Below are positions 17,914 through 26,063 of a DNA stretch of 64,000 bases, piece by piece. Both the position numbers and the translations under genes were made by a program. Numbering within the stretch: position 1 is the first letter of the stretch; every line of letters starts with the position of its first letter. Under the pieces are notes generated by a model that saw only the letters and a list, made by a program, of their open reading frames with translations, made no database searches and had not been told where the DNA came from. The stretch comes from Clostridiales bacterium (GTDB taxonomy: Bacteria; Bacillota; Clostridia; Oscillospirales; Oscillospiraceae), in the NCBI GenBank assembly GCA_004557655.1, contig SFGJ01000001.1:150034-214033 (forward strand), given 5' to 3'.

Positions 17914-18628
17914 CGCTTCCCTTCAGCTTTCTGACTTCAAAATCTGTTAAGGCTCTCCACTTGCCGCATGGCAAGTTTCCTAACATAATTCCATGCTCTG
18001 CCAACCGCTCCAGCCGTAAAACGTTCAATCCTGCCTGCTTGCACATCCGGCGGATCTGCCTGTTCTTTCCCTGGTGAATGGTGATGTGCAGCACGGCTTG
18101 TTCACTCTCTCCGGACACAAGCTCCACCTGCGCCGGAGCGATCACCTCCCCCTCCAGGCTGCGCATCTGCCGCAGCAACGCAGTACCTTTTTCCCAGTCA
18201 CCCCGCACCGTGACCCGGTATAGTTTGTCCACCTCGAATTTCGGATGGATCAGACGCTGCATCAGCTCCCCATCGTTGGTAAACAGCAGCAACCCTTCGG
18301 AATCCATATCCAGCCGCCCCACGGGAAACACCCGCGCACCGCAGTCCTGCACCAGCTCCGCGGCAGTCTTGCGGCCGAACTCATCGGACAAGGTGGTCAC
18401 ATACCCCCGCGGCTTGTGGAGCATCAGGTACACTTTCTCCTCGGTCCTCTCCAAAGGCTTCCCATCCACCAAAACGCAGTCCACGTCCGGGTCCGCTTGA
18501 TCCCCAGGCCGTGCCGCCACACCGTTCACCGTGACCCGGCCGCAAAGCATCCATTCCTCTGCCGTGCGTCGGGAGCACAGCCCCGCCTGGGCAACGATTT
18601 TCTGCACGCGCTGCCGCACCGGTGTCAC
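17897..18628 (-). CDS. rluB: Pseudouridine synthase RluB type
   Basis: 243 residues. An S4 RNA-binding domain (about 5-60) and a pseudouridine synthase domain with catalytic Asp in GRLDMDSEG (about 103-111). It modifies a uridine of 23S rRNA (U2605 in E. coli). GTG at 18628 is the first in-frame start; a GTG three codons later is an alternative, and neither has a perfect Shine-Dalgarno. Twelve base pairs separate it from the DacF-type gene upstream. Confidence 0.92.
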   Translation of the reverse strand: MTPVRQRVQKIVAQAGLCSRRTAEEWMLCGRVTVNGVAARPGDQADPDVDCVLVDGKPLERTEEKVYLMLHKPRGYVTTLSDEFGRKTAAELVQDCGARVFPVGRLDMDSEGLLLFTNDGELMQRLIHPKFEVDKLYRVTVRGDWEKGTALLRQMRSLEGEVIAPAQVELVSGESEQAVLHITIHQGKNRQIRRMCKQAGLNVLRLERLAEHGIMLGNLPCGKWRALTDFEVRKLKGSDENDP

Positions 18629-18640
18629 CTGCCTTTTATC

Positions 18641-19456
18641 TCACAATTCTCTCTTATTTCCGGGAAAATACGCCGTTTCCACTCCGTCCTCCCGGCAAAA
18701 TCCATATTCATACAGAGCCGCGTGGTCGGCCCAGTCGTTGCCGTCCTGCAGCGTCACTGCCACCAGTGTCCGCCCATTCCTTTCCACGCATGATACCAAT
18801 GTACGCCCGGCTGCCTTGGTATAGCCGGTCTTCATTCCAATGCACCCCTCCAGCTCCCGGAGCAGCCGATTGTGGTTTTTCATGCTGCGCCCGGCTGTTT
18901 GGGCAGTGCTTGTAGAGCAGATGCGCATAAATACAGGCTGCGCGGATGCATACGCTGCCAGCTTCGCCATATCCCGGGCTGTGGAATAATGCTCCTTCCC
19001 ATCCAGCCCGTTGGGGTTTTCAAAATGGCTGCTGTCCATGCCGATCTCCGTGGCTAAATCATTCATCAGCCGAGCGAATCGCTGCTGCCCGCCGCAGGCC
19101 TCTGCCAGCACCAGAGCGGCGTCATTGCCGGAGCAGAGCATCAGGCCGTACAGCAGGCTCTCCACCGTCATCTTTTCTCCGGGCTTTAAATACATGGACG
19201 AGCCCTCCGCCATATGCCCCGGCAGCACCGTGACCTCCTGCTGCATTCCGCAGTTTTCCAGCACCACCAGTGCCGTGAGGATCTTGGTGGTGCTGGCAAT
19301 GAGCATCCGTTTATCGGCGTTTTTCTCATAGAGGATCTGTCCGTTATCACAGTCCATCAGCACTGCGGCTGTGGCAGAAACATCCACGGCCCATACCCTC
19401 TGCATCAACAAAATCAGCACCGCCAGCGCAGCAGCGGCCACCCGTGCAAGTTTCAA
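18641..19456 (-). CDS. D-alanyl-D-alanine carboxypeptidase, S11 family, short form
   Basis: 271 residues with a cleavable signal peptide (1-23). The penicillin-binding triad is complete: SxxK at Ser55-Lys58, SGN at 109-111 and KTG at 209-211. It removes the terminal D-Ala of peptidoglycan pentapeptide and so limits cross-linking. It lacks the C-terminal domain and membrane anchor found in the second S11 gene of this window (30752). In spore-formers the enzyme next to gerW/scpAB acts in spore cortex (DacB/DacF). Confidence 0.9.
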   Translation of the reverse strand: MKLARVAAAALAVLILLMQRVWAVDVSATAAVLMDCDNGQILYEKNADKRMLIASTTKILTALVVLENCGMQQEVTVLPGHMAEGSSMYLKPGEKMTVESLLYGLMLCSGNDAALVLAEACGGQQRFARLMNDLATEIGMDSSHFENPNGLDGKEHYSTARDMAKLAAYASAQPVFMRICSTSTAQTAGRSMKNHNRLLRELEGCIGMKTGYTKAAGRTLVSCVERNGRTLVAVTLQDGNDWADHAALYEYGFCREDGVETAYFPGNKREL

Positions 19457-19499
19457 TCCCCATCACCCTCATAGCAGTTGATGGTGACAGTATACGCAG

Positions 19500-19904
19500 T
19501 TAAAAATCGGTAGTTTCCTTCTTTTTATCGATGAAATTCTCCACCCGATCCAAAACCTGCGGCACCATCTCGATGATGCGGTCAGCAGTACCCATGGCGG
19601 GAATAGTCACCGGCATCACCCGTGTTACGCCATCCTTTACCACCAGAAACGCCACCGGATCCACCTTCACGCCGGCCGCTGTACCGCCGGCAAAATTCTT
19701 GCCGTCCGCCTGCTTGCCGAAGTCGCTGCCGCCGCAGCTAAAGCCGAAGCTCAGCCGGGACACCGGCACCAGCGTCACGCCGTCGGGGGTCGTAATGGGC
19801 TGTCCGATCACGGTATCACTGCTGACCATCTCCCGCACCTTGCTCATGGAGGTCTCCATCATTTCGCTGAGGTTGGTCTTCTGCTTGTTTTCCATATTGT
19901 TCAT
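19500..19904 (-). CDS. gerW: GerW/YtfJ family spore protein
   Basis: 134 residues. The core IGQPITTPDGVTLVPVSRLSFGF and the glycine-rich GGSDFGKQADGKNFAGGTAAG are diagnostic. In Bacillus GerW is made in the forespore and is needed for normal germination. The start is taken at 19904 (ATG at 19895 is also possible). Its first 89 bp overlap the end of the DUF2953 gene in another frame, more than usual for neighbours. Confidence 0.92.
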   Translation of the reverse strand: MNNMENKQKTNLSEMMETSMSKVREMVSSDTVIGQPITTPDGVTLVPVSRLSFGFSCGGSDFGKQADGKNFAGGTAAGVKVDPVAFLVVKDGVTRVMPVTIPAMGTADRIIEMVPQVLDRVENFIDKKKETTDF

Positions 19905-20541
19905 CCTTTCCAGCTTGTCTGTTTATATCGTGTGCCGCCTTTTGCGGCTGTTTGCGTAGTCGTAGGAACCATTTGATAAGCGGTACACCGCAGGCAAAGC
20001 CTATAACCGTCAAGTCCCAGATGAGGAAGGATATTCCCACCTCTCCGGAGACCGTTGTCTTCCCCCCTTGCAGATCCGGCTCCAGATGGATGTGCGGATC
20101 CGGCATATGAAGAAGCTCCTGCAGGGTCGGCATCACCGCGAACATGGCGGCACTGAGCTTGCCGTAAAGAAGGGCCGTGTCCGCCGGATCTTCCCCCCCG
20201 ATTATCGCCGATATATCCATGGGCGAAATATATATTCGCCGAAAGGTCATGGCAAATCCTTTTTTCAGGATCCTCCACAGCTCCGGCAGGCTCTCCAAAA
20301 TGGCGGAAAAGCCGGGTTTCCAAGGCTCTCTGTCCGCTTTTTTCTTCTTTTCCTTCTTAGGTTTCTCTTTCTGTTTTTTGGGGGTCTGTCTCTCCTTTTG
20401 GGGCATAATTTGCAAGCGTATTAACCCCAGTCGTGCCACAACCCTCGTCTCCTCTCCGAAGGCTATCTGCACACCCACTCGGCTGCACTGCACCGCCAGC
20501 AGGATAAGAAGCAATATTCCCACTATCCACAGTGCCGTCAA
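19816..20541 (-). CDS. DUF2953 domain protein
   Basis: 241 residues. N-terminal transmembrane helix (about 3-19), a Lys-rich charged segment (about 52-72), then the DUF2953 core (about 90-200) with SPMDISAIIGGEDPADTA, ending in a second hydrophobic stretch. The last ~35 residues are low-complexity and read through the start of gerW. It lies between scpB and gerW, the usual clostridial order, so a spore or envelope role is plausible. Function unknown. Confidence 0.82.
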   Translation of the reverse strand: MTALWIVGILLLILLAVQCSRVGVQIAFGEETRVVARLGLIRLQIMPQKERQTPKKQKEKPKKEKKKKADREPWKPGFSAILESLPELWRILKKGFAMTFRRIYISPMDISAIIGGEDPADTALLYGKLSAAMFAVMPTLQELLHMPDPHIHLEPDLQGGKTTVSGEVGISFLIWDLTVIGFACGVPLIKWFLRLRKQPQKAAHDINRQAGKDEQYGKQAEDQPQRNDGDLHEQGAGDGQQ

Positions 20542-20557
20542 CCCTTTCCTCCCCCTC

Positions 20558-21139
20558 TCAGGTATTCATCTCATCGCTGATAGACCCGTCAGTCTCAAGC
20601 CTGAGCTGGCCGTCATTTTCCAGCCCCGGCATCTCCGGCAGATCCTCCAGAGTGTTCAGGTGGAACGCCCGGAGAAATTCCTTGGTGGTGCGGTACAGCC
20701 GCGGCCGTCCCGGCACCTGCAGAAAGCCGCACTCCTCGATCATATGCCGCTCCAGAAGCAGTCCCACGGTGTAGGAACTGTCCACTCCCCGGATCTGGTC
20801 AATATAGGCCCGGGTGGTGGGCTGATAGTAAGCAATGATGGTCAGCACCTCCAGCGCAGGCTGGGAGAGCTTTGCGGGCTTGCGTATTTCAAAGGCCTTG
20901 CGGATAATATCGGCATATTCCGGTGCCGAGCAAAGCTGCCAGGTATCCGCCATGCGCACAAGGCGGATACCCCGCCGCTCAAAGCTGTAATAATCTCCCA
21001 GCTTCTGCAGCACCAGCTCCGCCGTAGGCCGGTCCAGATCCAGAGCCAGACAGATACGGTCGATGTGCACCGGCTCTCCGGAGGCAAAGAGAATGCCCTC
21101 CAGCGCCGCTTCGATCTCTTTCATTTCCAGTATTTCCAT
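20558..21139 (-). CDS. scpB: Segregation and condensation protein B
   Basis: 193 residues. Two winged-helix domains: LEGILFASGEPV at the N-terminus and PALEVLTIIAYYQPTTRAYIDQIRG at about 95-120 are the signature blocks. ScpB bridges ScpA and SMC in the condensin complex. Separated by 11 bp from scpA. Confidence 0.96.
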   Translation of the reverse strand: MEILEMKEIEAALEGILFASGEPVHIDRICLALDLDRPTAELVLQKLGDYYSFERRGIRLVRMADTWQLCSAPEYADIIRKAFEIRKPAKLSQPALEVLTIIAYYQPTTRAYIDQIRGVDSSYTVGLLLERHMIEECGFLQVPGRPRLYRTTKEFLRAFHLNTLEDLPEMPGLENDGQLRLETDGSISDEMNT

Positions 21140-21150
21140 ATTCCCTCCGA

Positions 21151-21924
21151 TTACACCTCGGTATCCTTACTGCAGGATACCATACAGTCCTTCGGACCTC
21201 CTGCCAGACGCAGCACCCGTTTTTTGCACAGCTCCAGCACCGCCATAAAGGTGGCCACCAGCTCGCTGCGGCTGTGGCTGCCCTTGAACAAAAGCAGAAA
21301 CCGTGTAATGCCTGCATGCTTTACACGCCGCACAATTTCTTCTGCTTTCTCCTCCACGGAGTACGGTTCCCGCTTCACAATATCCTCAAAAACAGAAAGC
21401 TGCGGATGCATGGCCACATCCCGCCGATCCAGCAATTCCTGCATAGCGATTGCCAGGTCGCCCGGATCATGGTCGTACTCAAATACCTTGCCCCGCCTCA
21501 TAGGCTCCGGATTCTTGGTGAATATATTGCGGCCGAACTCACTCATAGGCCCCAGCTTCTCCGTGAGCTTGCGTATCTTCTGGTAGCACTCGCCCCGCTG
21601 CCGGTCCTGGAGCGACTGGATGAGGGCGTCCATCTCGCTTTGTGCCTCCTCGTCCTCAATGGACAGGAGCATTCTGGTTTTGATATACATAAGATGGGTG
21701 GCCATGGTTACAAACTCGCTGGCTACCTCCAGATCCATCTGCTGTCTCTTTTCCAGATACTCCAGATATTGATCCAGGATCAGCGCTATGGGGATGTCTT
21801 GTATTTCAATTTTATTCTTACTCAGCAGGAACAAAATCAAATCCAGCGGACCCTCAAAATCCTCCAGAGGCTCCGCCGCCTTGTTTTGCACCACTTTTTC
21901 CAGTTTGAAAATGGGACTATCCAA
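21151..21924 (-). CDS. scpA: Segregation and condensation protein A
   Basis: 257 residues. The kleisin subunit of SMC-ScpAB. N-terminal EDFEGPLDLILFLLSKNKI (about 22-40) and EFVTMATHLMYIKTRMLL (about 70-87) are family blocks, and the C-terminal winged helix contacts SMC. Lies 12 bp downstream of the site-2 protease gene. Confidence 0.96.
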   Translation of the reverse strand: MDSPIFKLEKVVQNKAAEPLEDFEGPLDLILFLLSKNKIEIQDIPIALILDQYLEYLEKRQQMDLEVASEFVTMATHLMYIKTRMLLSIEDEEAQSEMDALIQSLQDRQRGECYQKIRKLTEKLGPMSEFGRNIFTKNPEPMRRGKVFEYDHDPGDLAIAMQELLDRRDVAMHPQLSVFEDIVKREPYSVEEKAEEIVRRVKHAGITRFLLLFKGSHSRSELVATFMAVLELCKKRVLRLAGGPKDCMVSCSKDTEV

Positions 21925-21936
21925 ATCAAATTCTCC

Positions 21937-22593
21937 TTACAGGCCGACAATGCGGCAAAAAAGTTCAAAAAACCACAGGATGGCCTTGGAAAATGCACTG
22001 CTGCCCACATCAAAAAACACCAGAGCGAAAAGCAGCAGCATACCGTACCTTTCGTACCGCATAAGCTGGTCATAAGCCCGATCCGGCAGCACGGAGAAAA
22101 GCACCTTAGACCCATCCAACGGGGGGATGGGAACCAGATTAAACAGCCCCAAACCGATAGAGAGCACCGCCACAGTCAGCATAAAATCCAATATGGCTTC
22201 ATTGGTCTGGGTCCAGCTCGCCCCGCTGAAGATGATCTTCGCCGCAAAAAGCATTAAAAACGCCAGTAAAAAGTTGCTCACCGGCCCGGCCAGCGCCGTC
22301 AGCGCCATGCCCTGCTTCGGTTTTTTGAAAAAATTGGGATCCACAGGCACTGGCTTTGCCCAGCCAAAGCCCGCCGCAAACATCATCAGCAGACCAAACC
22401 AGTCAATATGCCGCAGGGGGTTCAGGCTGAGCCTGTGGGCACGCCGGGCGGTGGGATCTCCCAGAGCGTAGGCTGCCAGTCCATGACACGTCTCATGCAC
22501 CGTCAGGCACAGCAGAACTGCCGCCAGCCGCTTCAGCATATCCAGCAGGGAACCAAAGTCCAGCGCAGCCCACAAATTGCTCAAATAGTGCAA
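21937..22593 (-). CDS. Site-2 protease family membrane metalloprotease (M50, short form)
   Basis: 218 residues with at least four membrane helices. The zinc motif HETCH (His33, Glu34, His37) and the distal LVPIPPLDG with a zinc-ligand Asp at about 163 are complete, so it should be active. It lacks a PDZ domain, as in the YwhC group. In Bacillus a relative processes pro-SigK in sporulation; no substrate can be assigned here. First gene of the scpAB operon, with a promoter 41 bp upstream. Confidence 0.9.
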   Translation of the reverse strand: MHYLSNLWAALDFGSLLDMLKRLAAVLLCLTVHETCHGLAAYALGDPTARRAHRLSLNPLRHIDWFGLLMMFAAGFGWAKPVPVDPNFFKKPKQGMALTALAGPVSNFLLAFLMLFAAKIIFSGASWTQTNEAILDFMLTVAVLSIGLGLFNLVPIPPLDGSKVLFSVLPDRAYDQLMRYERYGMLLLFALVFFDVGSSAFSKAILWFFELFCRIVGL

Positions 22594-22633
22594 GACAATA
22601 CTCCCCCATCTTCAATCTTTAATAACGAAAAAT

Positions 22634-22662
22634 ATTATACCAAAAAAAAGATTCCAATTCAA
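22634..22662 (-). promoter_or_regulatory. Sigma-A type promoter of the M50-scpAB operon
   Basis: Minus strand TTGAAT (22657-22662), 17-bp spacer, TATAAT (22634-22639). The nearest start is the M50 gene at 22593. Confidence 0.82.
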
Positions 22663-22688
22663 GCGCAAAACCGCAGCGAAGCAGAAAG

Positions 22689-22723
22689 GTTACATTCACT
22701 ACTTTTTTACTGCTAAATGTAAC
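22689..22723. repeat. Inverted repeat GTTACATT...AATGTAAC
   Basis: Perfect 8-bp inverted repeat, 22689-22696 and 22716-22723, spacer 19 bp. It lies between the divergent operon promoter and the small membrane protein gene. A further AATGTAAC at 22820-22827 directly touches the small gene's start codon. Possible operator sites. Confidence 0.5.
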
Positions 22724-22785
22724 TGTTTTGTAGTCAAAAAAGTATAATGTTGTAGCTGCATTGTAAAGAACATAATCCATCTCTC

Positions 22786-22794
22786 TGCTATAAT
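22786..22794 (+). promoter_or_regulatory. Extended -10 promoter of the small membrane protein
   Basis: TGCTATAAT is an extended -10 element; no clear -35 box is seen at 17 bp. AGGAGG at 22814-22819 serves as ribosome-binding site. Confidence 0.55.
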
Positions 22795-22827
22795 AAAATC
22801 ACAAAATAAGTACAGGAGGAATGTAAC

Positions 22828-23028
22828 ATGAAACCGATGAAAACTATCCGCAATTTGATCGTTTTGCTGACGGCTGTTTGCTTCGGTCTGGCCGCAATTG
22901 CCTTCTTCCTGCCTCAGGGCATCGGAACGGTATGCGCCATTGGTACCTTAGCGCTGGCCGCATTGGTGCTGATCCTCTGTCTGGCCTACGGCGTACTGTA
23001 TTTCGAACAGCGCCGCACTGCCGTATAA
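22828..23028 (+). CDS. Small hydrophobic membrane protein
   Basis: 66 residues with two predicted transmembrane helices (about 8-28 and 33-56), ending in a charged tail (FEQRRTAV). I do not recognise a family. The gene has an AGGAGGA Shine-Dalgarno 7-8 bases upstream, an extended -10 promoter, and a strong terminator at 23042-23079, so it is a real single-gene unit. The AATGTAAC word before the start is also found as an inverted repeat 100 bp upstream. Confidence 0.72.
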   Translation: MKPMKTIRNLIVLLTAVCFGLAAIAFFLPQGIGTVCAIGTLALAALVLILCLAYGVLYFEQRRTAV

Positions 23029-23041
23029 ATCTTTCACAAAT

Positions 23042-23079
23042 AAAAGAACGCCGCAGGCTGCAGTCTGCGGCGTTCTTTT
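23042..23079. terminator. Bidirectional terminator
   Basis: Perfect 15-bp stem (23042-23056 with 23065-23079) of AAAAGAACGCCGCAG with an 8-base loop, with A/T runs on both ends. It serves the small membrane protein gene on plus and the radical SAM gene on minus. Confidence 0.92.
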
Positions 23080-23950
23080 ATAATGCTCTCATGAACTCAT
23101 CACGCAATCCATAGCCGGTAAGTCCCTGTCGAACCTGCTGCAAAAGCCTCTCCCGATCCTGGTTCAGTGTCCCCTTCAGGGTCAGATAATTGGAAGCGTG
23201 GTTCATACGAAATACGCTCCCCGGGCTGTCAATGTGCTGCAAAAACAGCTCCATCTCCCGCAACACCTCCACGGCGTCCAGCACACAAAAGCTTCCCTCC
23301 CGCACCCATTTTTCAAGGGGTGTGCCCGGCTCCACCATTAAGGTAAGCAGACCGATATACTCGGGATTCATGGCATTAAACGCACGAGCCGTCTGTATGG
23401 CATGCTCCTGCCACAGTTCCCGGCTGCCAAGTCCTGAGATAGCTGTAACGGAAAGCTGCAGACCGCTTCTGCGGGCCTTCTGCCCGGCTTCAATGATCTG
23501 AGCCGCCGTGTGGCCCTTATTCATCCGCAGCAGCACCTCGTCGCAGCCTGATTCCAGGCCCATGTAGACCATCTTCAGACCATTTTCCCGGAGAAGCAGC
23601 AATTCCTCCCCGGTTTTGATCTGAATGCTGGTGGGCGATGCGTAACAGGTCACCCGCTCGCACTCCGGAAACAAGCCATATATCAACCCTAATATCTGAA
23701 TAAGATCATCTGTTTTGCGCATCAATGCGTCACCGTCGGCCAAAAACACCCGGTTAACATTTCTATAGACACGACGGGCCATCTCGAAATCCTCCCGGAT
23801 CTCCTCCATGGGGCGCATGGCAAAATGCTTGTCATTATACATATCACAGAAGGCGCATCGGTTGTGACTGCATCCGTAGGTCACCTGCACGATGAGACTG
23901 TATGCTTCACTGGGCGGACGATACACTTTTCCTTTATATCGCACGGTCAT
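23078..23950 (-). CDS. Radical SAM protein
   Basis: 290 residues from ATG 23950. AAAGGAG is only 2 bases before this ATG, so the GTG two codons on (23944), with 8-base spacing, is a real alternative. The [4Fe-4S] cysteines read CSHNRCAFC, a CX4CX2C spacing, one residue longer than the standard CX3CX2C. A partial TIM barrel follows with GLESGCDEVLLRMNKGHTA as SAM/substrate region and ISGLGS. The product and substrate are unknown; it resembles the HemN/Elp3-like radical SAM proteins common in Clostridia. Confidence 0.85.
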   Translation of the reverse strand: MTVRYKGKVYRPPSEAYSLIVQVTYGCSHNRCAFCDMYNDKHFAMRPMEEIREDFEMARRVYRNVNRVFLADGDALMRKTDDLIQILGLIYGLFPECERVTCYASPTSIQIKTGEELLLLRENGLKMVYMGLESGCDEVLLRMNKGHTAAQIIEAGQKARRSGLQLSVTAISGLGSRELWQEHAIQTARAFNAMNPEYIGLLTLMVEPGTPLEKWVREGSFCVLDAVEVLREMELFLQHIDSPGSVFRMNHASNYLTLKGTLNQDRERLLQQVRQGLTGYGLRDEFMRAL

Positions 23951-24060
23951 CTCTCCTTTCACTTTTAATTATACTGCATTTTCCCCCGGATGAAAAGAGC
24001 ATATTCTTTACCGCCGCACCATATAGTGTTCCATGGAAATCTACCGCTAAAGCGAAAGGA

Positions 24061-24690
24061 ATGTTCAATACCATGGAGGATTGCTATAATCGTGTGGAAC
24101 TATGCGGGCAGATACTCACGGCACCAGAGTTGTCCCACACAAACCACGGAGAACTCTTTTACCGTTTTATTCTGTCCGTCCCCAGGCTATCCGGTCAAAG
24201 CGATGACCTGCCGGTGCTGGTGCGGCAAAACCTTCTGCCGGATTGTCTGCAGGAGGGCGACACTGTGACCCTTACAGGGCAGCTTCGCTCCTTCAATAAC
24301 CGCAGCGGGCAGGGACGGCGGCTCATCCTATCCGTCTTTGCCCGCAGCCTTTCCATAACACCTGGAGCTCGCCCGACAAACCGGATCTACCTGTGCGGCG
24401 CGGTGTGCAAGCCTCCTGTCCTGCGCAGCACGCCCCTGGGCAGGGAGATCTGCGATGTTCTGCTGGCGGTGAATCGCCGCTGCGGACGCTCGGACTACTT
24501 GCCGGTGATCACCTGGGGGCTTTTGGCCCGGCAGGCGGCGGAGCTGGAAACCGGCGACAGCTTCTGTGCCGAGGGACGTGTCCAGAGCCGGGTGTACTTA
24601 AAAGTGGCAGATGGTACAGCCCTGCAGCGCACTGCTTACGAGGTATCCATTATGCATATGGCCTGCCGGGAGGATTTCCCGGCGGAATGA
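24061..24690 (+). CDS. SSB-like protein with two OB folds
   Basis: 209 residues from ATG 24061 (ATG 24073 is also possible and has better spacing to GAAAGGA). Two halves align with each other: NRVELCGQILTAPELS and NRIYLCGAVCKPPVLR each open an SSB/PriB-type OB fold, and each has a GDxxxxxGxxxS strand pair later. It probably binds single-stranded DNA. The tail lacks the acidic DDDIPF-type tip of housekeeping SSB, so it is likely an auxiliary protein. Single-gene unit ended by a bidirectional terminator. Confidence 0.75.
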   Translation: MFNTMEDCYNRVELCGQILTAPELSHTNHGELFYRFILSVPRLSGQSDDLPVLVRQNLLPDCLQEGDTVTLTGQLRSFNNRSGQGRRLILSVFARSLSITPGARPTNRIYLCGAVCKPPVLRSTPLGREICDVLLAVNRRCGRSDYLPVITWGLLARQAAELETGDSFCAEGRVQSRVYLKVADGTALQRTAYEVSIMHMACREDFPAE

Positions 24691-24724
24691 AAGACACGCA
24701 GGAGGTTCTCTCCTGCGTGTCTTT
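24690..24724. terminator. Bidirectional terminator
   Basis: Perfect 15-bp stem AAAGACACGCAGGAG (24690-24704) with its complement at 24710-24724 and a 5-base loop. Serves the SSB-like gene (+) and obgE (-). Confidence 0.92.
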
Positions 24725-26004
24725 TAGTGCTGATATTCAAATTCAAGGTTATACATGGATACGATGTCCCCATCCTGAATGCCCATTTCCTCCAGCCGGT
24801 CAAACAGTCCACTCTGGCGAAGCATTTTGTCAAAATACATCCGGCTTTCATAGTCGGAAAAGTTGATATTGGCCATGAGCCGCTGGAGCCACGGGCCCTC
24901 CACCAGCCAGGTATTGTCCTCCACATGGATGTTGAGCGGCTGGGAGGTATCCACTTCCGGCGGACGGGGCACATACTCCGGCTCATACACCACCACCGGA
25001 GGAAGCTGCGTCAGCATACGGCCGACGGCCTGCACCAGTTCTCTCGTCCCTTGGTGGGTGGCAGCGGACATCGTAAGGAAGGTATATCCCGCCTCCTCCA
25101 CATGGCGGCGGAGGGTCTCAAGCCGGTCGGGATCCTGCAGCAGATCCGTCTTATTTGCCACCACAATCTGGGGCCGCTTAGCGAGCTCCGGAGAGTAATT
25201 CTTCAGTTCCGCATTGATGGCGTCAAAGTCCGCCACCGGGTCACGGCCCTCGCTGCCGGACACATCCACCAAATGCACCAGCAAGCGGCAACGGTCAATA
25301 TGCCGCAGGAAATCGTGCCCCAAACCCGCTCCTTCGCTGGCACCCTCAATAATGCCGGGAATATCCGCCATGACGAAGCTGACGCCGTCATCCACATACA
25401 CCACGCCCAAATTGGGATACAGAGTGGTGAAATGATAGTTGGCAATCTTGGGATGAGCCTTGCTCACCACACTAAGGAGCGTGGATTTTCCTACATTGGG
25501 AAAGCCCACCAGCCCCACATCCGCCAGCAGCTTCAGCTCCAGGACCACATCGTGGCTCTCACCGGGCAGACCCGCCTTGGCAAAACGGGGCACCTGCCGG
25601 GTGGGGGTGGCAAAATGCTGGTTGCCCCAGCCGCCGCGGCCGCCCTTGCAGAGCACAAACGGCTCATTATCCGACATATCCTTGATAATTTCGCCGGTCT
25701 CCGCATCCCGGATCAGCGTGCCCCGGGGCACACGGATTGTCAGGCTCTCACCGTCCTTGCCGCTCTTGCGGCCCCCCTGGCCGTCTACACCGTTGCCTGC
25801 CACATACTTGCGCTTATAGCGGAAGTCCATGAGGGTGGACATGTTATCATCCACCCGCACGATGATGCTGCCGCCGTTGCCGCCGTCACCGCCGTCTGGG
25901 CCACCGGCGGCTATATATTTTTCCCTGTGAAAGGCTACGGCACCGTTGCCGCCGTTGCCGGCCCTGACGGTGATTCGAGCCTTATCAATAAAGCCGTTTG
26001 CCAT
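24724..26004 (-). CDS. obgE: Obg family GTPase
   Basis: 426 residues. Three domains: the glycine-rich Obg fold (1-158, with GPDGGDGGNGG), the G domain (about 159-330; G1 GFPNVGKSTLL, G3 DIPG, G4 NKTD) and the C-terminal OCT domain (about 345-420). An essential GTPase for 50S assembly, stress signalling and, in Bacillus, sporulation. Here it is a single gene; the usual rplU-rpmA neighbours are absent. Confidence 0.97.
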   Translation of the reverse strand: MANGFIDKARITVRAGNGGNGAVAFHREKYIAAGGPDGGDGGNGGSIIVRVDDNMSTLMDFRYKRKYVAGNGVDGQGGRKSGKDGESLTIRVPRGTLIRDAETGEIIKDMSDNEPFVLCKGGRGGWGNQHFATPTRQVPRFAKAGLPGESHDVVLELKLLADVGLVGFPNVGKSTLLSVVSKAHPKIANYHFTTLYPNLGVVYVDDGVSFVMADIPGIIEGASEGAGLGHDFLRHIDRCRLLVHLVDVSGSEGRDPVADFDAINAELKNYSPELAKRPQIVVANKTDLLQDPDRLETLRRHVEEAGYTFLTMSAATHQGTRELVQAVGRMLTQLPPVVVYEPEYVPRPPEVDTSQPLNIHVEDNTWLVEGPWLQRLMANINFSDYESRMYFDKMLRQSGLFDRLEEMGIQDGDIVSMYNLEFEYQH

Positions 26005-26063
26005 ACAAAATACCTCGCTGCATAATTTATCCTATTCTATCGAAAACCGATTGGTCCGTCAAG

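Noticed and set aside
24727..26025. 432-codon open frame on plus strand
   Set aside because: Antisense to obgE, no ribosome-binding site or recognisable motif; a product of GC-rich codon bias.
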